Assembly: GCA_002304785.1 (NCBI GenBank)
Contig: DBMG01000071.1
Span: forward strand, 1 to 25,675
Direction of reading: 5' to 3'
From: Candidatus Accumulibacter sp. UBA704
GTDB lineage: Bacteria; Pseudomonadota; Gammaproteobacteria; Burkholderiales; Rhodocyclaceae
DNA length: 25,675 nt
The notes beneath the pieces are model-generated. The model made no database searches, had not been told where the DNA came from, and worked only from the letters and a program-made list of their open reading frames with translations. Positions 22,451 through 25,675 of this stretch are shown here, in pieces. Each line of letters opens with the position of its first letter. The stretch's first letter is position 1. Both the position numbers and the translations under genes were made by a program.

Positions 22451-22779
22451 GATGATCCTCCTGTGGAAGGCTGGAATGCTCAATCCGAATTGGCAAATGG
22501 ACACGAAACTTTTGTGGAAGTTCGTGCTCTCAAGCTCGCCTGCCCGTGGATGACTCAAGTCAGCGGGTGAAAACGCCGCTTGTGGCACGCGTTGCGAGTG
22601 ACATCGCGGAATCTCCGAGGCAGTACAAGGTCATCATAGGTCCGTGCAGTGATTCGTCAAGATGGCGTCTCGATGGCAGCGAACGTATGTCTCGGGAGAG
22701 CGTCGCAGCAGTGGAAAGCCAGGATGGCTGTGCTATTTTGCAAGAAGGGGCGTGATCCTCGTGCGGAGGAGTAAAAATC
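22451..22779. other. 329-bp divergent intergenic region
   Basis: Lies between the leftward hydrolase-muramidase operon and the rightward DUF4231 pair, so it should hold both promoters. I could not place convincing -35/-10 pairs. A 69-codon frame (22546-22755) lacks a ribosome site and is not called. Confidence 0.5.
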
Positions 22780-23298
22780 GTGCAGCAAGAGCGCATTCCC
22801 GACAGCCTTTCGGTATCGCCTCAGGAGTACGTGGCGGAAAGGGTTGAGCAGTATCAGAAATGGTACGACGGCAAAGCGGTGATGATGAAGAGCCGTTACT
22901 TGCGGATGCGCGCTTTTTCGGTTGTGGGCGGTGGCCTCGTTCCCGTCCTGATCAACGTACCCTCCCAGCACACACTGTTTGATGTTTCGATCGTCCAACT
23001 CATTGTTACGGTCATCAGCCTGATGGTGGTCATCGCCGTTTCGCTGGAAAGCGTTTTCCATTACCGGGAGCAGTGGAAGAACTACCGGTCAACCGAGCAA
23101 TTGCTCGGCCATGAGAAATTCCTTTTTCGATCGCGCGTCGGCCGTTACCAGGGAATGGACGATGAAAGCGCCTTTCGCCTCTTTGTCGAGCGGGTGGAGG
23201 AGGCGATCTCCATCGAAAACGCCGCGACGTTGAACATCATGACGATGGCCAACGAGACCGTGGAGGCCACAAAGCACACCAAAGCCGGGCATTCCTGA
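22780..23298 (+). CDS. DUF4231 (SLATT-like) two-transmembrane protein
   Basis: 172 aa from a GTG at 22780 with GGAGG upstream; an in-frame stop at 22753-22755 bounds the start. Layout: a soluble N-terminal helix (YVAERVEQYQKWYDGKAVMMKSRYLRMR), two membrane helices (about 46-62 and 72-92), then a cytoplasmic helix pair with the family pattern HYREQWKNYRSTEQLLGHEKFLF...GRYQ...AFRLFVERVEEAISIENAATL. This is the DUF4231 branch of the SLATT superfamily, whose members are proposed pore-forming effectors in nucleotide-triggered conflict systems. No SMODS or SLOG nucleotide sensor is next to it here, so a defence role is only possible. It is followed 84 bp later by another membrane protein gene on the same strand. 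Confidence 0.85.
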   Translation: MQQERIPDSLSVSPQEYVAERVEQYQKWYDGKAVMMKSRYLRMRAFSVVGGGLVPVLINVPSQHTLFDVSIVQLIVTVISLMVVIAVSLESVFHYREQWKNYRSTEQLLGHEKFLFRSRVGRYQGMDDESAFRLFVERVEEAISIENAATLNIMTMANETVEATKHTKAGHS

Positions 23299-23382
23299 AT
23301 CTTCGCTCGTGAGCAACGTTCCCGGGCTTCTCCTGCAGATTCATTCACATGCCTTTGCGAGAAATATTTGCGAGGTGAAATC

Positions 23383-24189
23383 ATGGAAAGAGGCGAACAA
23401 CCCAAGGCGACGCTGGACGACGTGCTTGCAGAACTGAAGGCACAAGGGGCCAGAAAGAAGGACTTCTGGGATCGACTTCCCCAAGTGTCGACCTTCATTT
23501 CGACCGTGGTTCTTGGCATTGCCGGCTTGTGGTTTACGCACAGTTACAATGAACGGCAGTCCGCGATTGTCGAGCAGCAGACGAGGCAGGACCAGGAAAA
23601 CAAGAAACAGCAGGCGCGGATTCTGGAAATGCAGGCCGTAGAGAAATTTGTTCCCTATCTGACGACAGATGATGAGCGCAAGAAAGAAGTCGCCTTGCTG
23701 GTCATCACCACGCTAGGCAGCCCCGAATTCGCCACCCAGTTCGCCAAGCTCAACCCGTCGCAGGGAACTCAGGCCGCCGCGGACCGCATCATGGCGAGTT
23801 CTGTCTCGACCAGTTCATCGGCGGTTACCGCCCCTGGAGCAGCCCTGACGTCCTCGGCCGTCGCTTCGGACGGAAAAGCAAGCGTAGCGGCCACCCGTAC
23901 AGGTTGGGTTTACCTGGGGCAGTACGTTGCCAGGGACGGCCGTTGGGAAACCCGGTATTTCGATTTTCCGGAGTCCGCCGATCCGACTTCGCTTGCCTCC
24001 TCATCGCTGGCCGTTCGAGCCCGGACCGGCAATATCAACGTCAGATCAGGAATGCCGACCGAATCCGGGACGTTCCCCGGCGTGCGGGAAGTGCTGAGCC
24101 CAGGCAGCAAGGTCAAGGTGAAGACGGTCCGGGAGTGGTCTTACACCGGGTACATGTGGGCTGAGGTCGAATACGAGACGTCTCGCTGA
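23383..24189 (+). CDS. Membrane-anchored coiled-coil protein with C-terminal SH3-like domain
   Basis: 268 aa from the ATG at 23383, with GAGGTG five bases upstream. A charged N-terminus (1-33) is followed by one membrane helix (about 34-50, ISTVVLGIAGLWF). Next is a Gln/Glu-rich coiled coil (about 52-85), a short helical region (about 85-125, VEKFVPYLTTDDERKKEVALLVITTLGSPEFATQFAKL), an Ala/Ser/Thr linker (about 130-175), and a C-terminal domain (about 195-268). That last domain has VRARTGNINVRSGMPTESGTFPGV and ends in WSYTGYMWAEVEYE, like a bacterial SH3 fold. No enzyme motif is present. The second half may bind peptidoglycan or a partner outside or inside the membrane, depending on topology. 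I do not recognise a named family. It is likely co-transcribed with the DUF4231 gene and with the amidohydrolase 18 bp further on. Confidence 0.75.
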   Translation: MERGEQPKATLDDVLAELKAQGARKKDFWDRLPQVSTFISTVVLGIAGLWFTHSYNERQSAIVEQQTRQDQENKKQQARILEMQAVEKFVPYLTTDDERKKEVALLVITTLGSPEFATQFAKLNPSQGTQAAADRIMASSVSTSSSAVTAPGAALTSSAVASDGKASVAATRTGWVYLGQYVARDGRWETRYFDFPESADPTSLASSSLAVRARTGNINVRSGMPTESGTFPGVREVLSPGSKVKVKTVREWSYTGYMWAEVEYETSR

Positions 24190-24207
24190 AGCGATTGGCA
24201 GGTGTGC

Positions 24208-25191
24208 ATGAACGGGATCGAAAGGCAAACGGCACGGGTGATCAAGGTTGCCGCTGTCCAGATGGAATGTCGCAACGGCGATGTTGACGGCAACTTGAGG
24301 CATGCCGGGCACTGGGCGAACGAAGCCGCCGATCGAGGGGCGCAACTCGTGCTTCTGCCCGAACTCTTCTCCACAGGCTTCGAGCTCAATGAACATGCCT
24401 GGCAGTCGGCCGAGCCGCGAGGCGGCGCGACCGAGCAATGGTTATCCAGAGTGGCGTGCGAGTGTGGTTTCCATATCGGCGGCAGCTATCTCGAGGCGCG
24501 CGGCGACGATTTCTTTAACACCTTTGCGCTCGCCGGGCCTGACGGTCGCATCCTTGGCCGCGTGCGCAAATCGCATCCCTGTTCGCTGGAAGCCTATGTT
24601 TTCGCTGCAGGCGGGGATTGTCATGTGATTGCCACCGGCCTCGGTCGCGTTGGCGTCGCGATTTGCTATGAGGCCAGTCTGCGCGCCGTGTGGGATGACA
24701 TTCTGGCCCATAATCCCGATATTGTGCTGATGCCGATGTCGGCGCCGTCTCCGGCGAAGAACCTGTTCTACCGCGAACGCCGCATCGCTGCCTATCACGC
24801 CAGCTTCCGCGACGGGGCGACGCAGTGCGCCGAGGTTCTCGGCATGCCCCATCTGATGGCCAACAAGTGGGGCGACTGGGCATGCGATCTGCCGAGTTTC
24901 TGGCCAGCGATGAAATCACGGTTCCCAGGCTTTACCCACATTGCCGATAGCGACGGGCGGGAGCTGGCGCGGGTGGAAGGGGGCGAAGGGGTTGTCGTAG
25001 CCGATGTCCGGCTCGACCCGTCGCGAAAGCAACGGGTCCTGCCACCCGCGAGAGACATTCACAAGCCGTGGATCACCGACGTTCCCGGAGATTACAAGTG
25101 GTTCCGCTGGTTTGAAGCGCTCGGCCGGCGATGGTATGCAAGACATCCCGAACGGGCGCGGGTGGCACGCAAGATCCAGGGGGGAGAGTGA
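24208..25191 (+). CDS. Carbon-nitrogen hydrolase (nitrilase superfamily)
   Basis: 327-aa amidohydrolase of the nitrilase superfamily. The catalytic triad is visible: E52 in LLPELFSTGFE, K121 in GRVRKSHPCSLEAY and C153 in GVAICYEASLR. The N-terminal VAAVQMECRNGDVDGNL strand is typical. It cleaves a C-N bond in an amide, carbamoyl or nitrile substrate, which the sequence does not identify; no pathway partner is adjacent. The ATG at 24208 is used. A GTG at 24202 would add two residues, and the ribosome site (GGCAGG) fits either. The C-terminal 40 residues (YKWFRWFEALGRRWYARHPERARV) extend past the core and are basic and aromatic, perhaps for dimer contacts. It starts 18 bp after the SH3-like gene. 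Confidence 0.9.
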   Translation: MNGIERQTARVIKVAAVQMECRNGDVDGNLRHAGHWANEAADRGAQLVLLPELFSTGFELNEHAWQSAEPRGGATEQWLSRVACECGFHIGGSYLEARGDDFFNTFALAGPDGRILGRVRKSHPCSLEAYVFAAGGDCHVIATGLGRVGVAICYEASLRAVWDDILAHNPDIVLMPMSAPSPAKNLFYRERRIAAYHASFRDGATQCAEVLGMPHLMANKWGDWACDLPSFWPAMKSRFPGFTHIADSDGRELARVEGGEGVVVADVRLDPSRKQRVLPPARDIHKPWITDVPGDYKWFRWFEALGRRWYARHPERARVARKIQGGE

Positions 25192-25204
25192 CTCCCCAAG
25201 GGGG

Positions 25205-25666
25205 TCAATCGTCGGCCTTGGTTCTTTTGAAAGCCTTGGCCATGCGGTCGTAGAGGACGACATTGACCGTTGCGGCCAGATTCATGCAGCCCACGGTCGG
25301 CACGAACACGACGTCCGGGCACCAGGCGCGTACGCTCTTGTCCAGCGTCCCATCTTCCGGGCCGAAAATATAGAACGCCCTTTCCGGGTGCCTGTAATCG
25401 GGCAGTGGTTTGGCGTCCTTGATCAACTCGATGGCGACGGGCGTGCAGCCGAGCGGCACGACTTGCTGCAGATCGTCGATGCCGATCAGGGGAATCTTCA
25501 GGTGGACCTTCTTGGTATCGGTGACAAATTCCTTGGCTCGGTCATAACGAACGCCGGTATAGAACACCGAATTGACGCCATAGCATCCGGCAGCACGCAT
25601 CACCGCGCCGACGTTTTCGGGGGATTTGGGGTTGAACAACCCGATACAGCAATAACCTTTGTTCAT
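25205..25666 (-). CDS. TrmH/SpoU-family RNA 2'-O-methyltransferase
   Basis: 153-aa single-domain SPOUT methyltransferase. The three SpoU motifs are present in order: motif 1 NPKSPENVGAVMRAAGCYG (about 12-30), motif 2 AFYIFGPEDGTL (about 97-108) and motif 3 VPTVGCMNLAATVNVVLYDRM (about 122-142), which form the trefoil-knot S-adenosylmethionine site. It methylates a ribose 2'-OH in tRNA or rRNA; the target nucleotide is not readable. It lacks the N-terminal substrate-binding domain of RlmB-like members, so it is a minimal form close in size to TrmL. The gene begins 9 bp inside the window edge, with AGTCCCTCC complementing an AGGGACT ribosome-like site. It is convergent with the amidohydrolase, 13 bp apart. 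Confidence 0.9.
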   Translation of the reverse strand: MNKGYCCIGLFNPKSPENVGAVMRAAGCYGVNSVFYTGVRYDRAKEFVTDTKKVHLKIPLIGIDDLQQVVPLGCTPVAIELIKDAKPLPDYRHPERAFYIFGPEDGTLDKSVRAWCPDVVFVPTVGCMNLAATVNVVLYDRMAKAFKRTKADD

Positions 25667-25675
25667 GGAGGGACT

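Noticed and set aside
22546..22755. 69-codon frame upstream of the DUF4231 gene
   Set aside because: No ribosome site, composition unlike a folded protein, and in the same frame as DUF4231 but ended by a stop 25 bp before it; could be promoter DNA.
1..25675. CRISPR arrays, tRNA or rRNA genes, insertion sequences
   Set aside because: No regularly spaced repeats, no tRNA-like cloverleaf or rRNA signature, and no transposase frame were recognised in the window.

Overview
The window is a GC-rich proteobacterial chromosome segment. Gene order and protein style suggest a betaproteobacterium, most likely of the Rhodocyclales (Azonexus/Dechloromonas/Thauera/Accumulibacter-like). That placement is inferred from the pairing of a 2-oxoglutarate dehydrogenase operon with a ferredoxin-dependent 2-oxoacid oxidoreductase operon and from general protein character, not from a marker gene.

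Region 1 (1-5.6 kb, + strand) is sucA-sucB-lpdA, the complete NAD-linked 2-oxoglutarate dehydrogenase. Region 2 (5.7-8.9 kb) is a KdpD/KdpE-like two-component pair without kdpFABC. Its kinase lacks the N-terminal KdpD and USP domains. A 47-codon membrane or secreted peptide gene sits just upstream of the kinase. To the right lies a compact block of small genes: a bicistronic pair of 26 and 48 aa, facing a DUF2934-like gene. The block is bounded by two near-identical 37-bp elements in opposite orientation. Each element holds two TTTAYA-type hexamers 11 bp apart and a shared TAGCAT. I read these as KdpE-like promoter elements, each facing one of the small transcription units, which would define a small local regulon. 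This is the most novel-looking part of the window.

Region 3 (9.0-9.4 kb) is a hotdog thioesterase. Region 4 (9.6-17.5 kb, - strand) is one long operon ending in a clear intrinsic terminator: nfnA-like, nfnB/gltD-like, korA, korB, then a 730-aa protein of unknown function that carries a one-cluster ferredoxin tail. Together these look like a 2-oxoglutarate:ferredoxin oxidoreductase wired to an NADH/NADPH:ferredoxin transhydrogenase. The cell would therefore have two routes from 2-oxoglutarate to succinyl-CoA, one NAD-linked and one ferredoxin-linked.

Region 5 (17.3-20 kb) holds a structured 600-bp intergenic region, a DUF4395 membrane protein, a receiver-domain protein with a partial ankyrin-like tail, and a 49-aa small protein in an otherwise gene-poor stretch. 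Region 6 (20-24.2 kb) has an alpha/beta-hydrolase plus muramidase pair on the - strand. Divergent from it are a DUF4231 (SLATT-like) two-TM protein and a TM/coiled-coil/SH3-like protein. Region 7 (24.2-25.7 kb) is a nitrilase-superfamily amidohydrolase convergent with a small TrmH/SpoU-type RNA methyltransferase.
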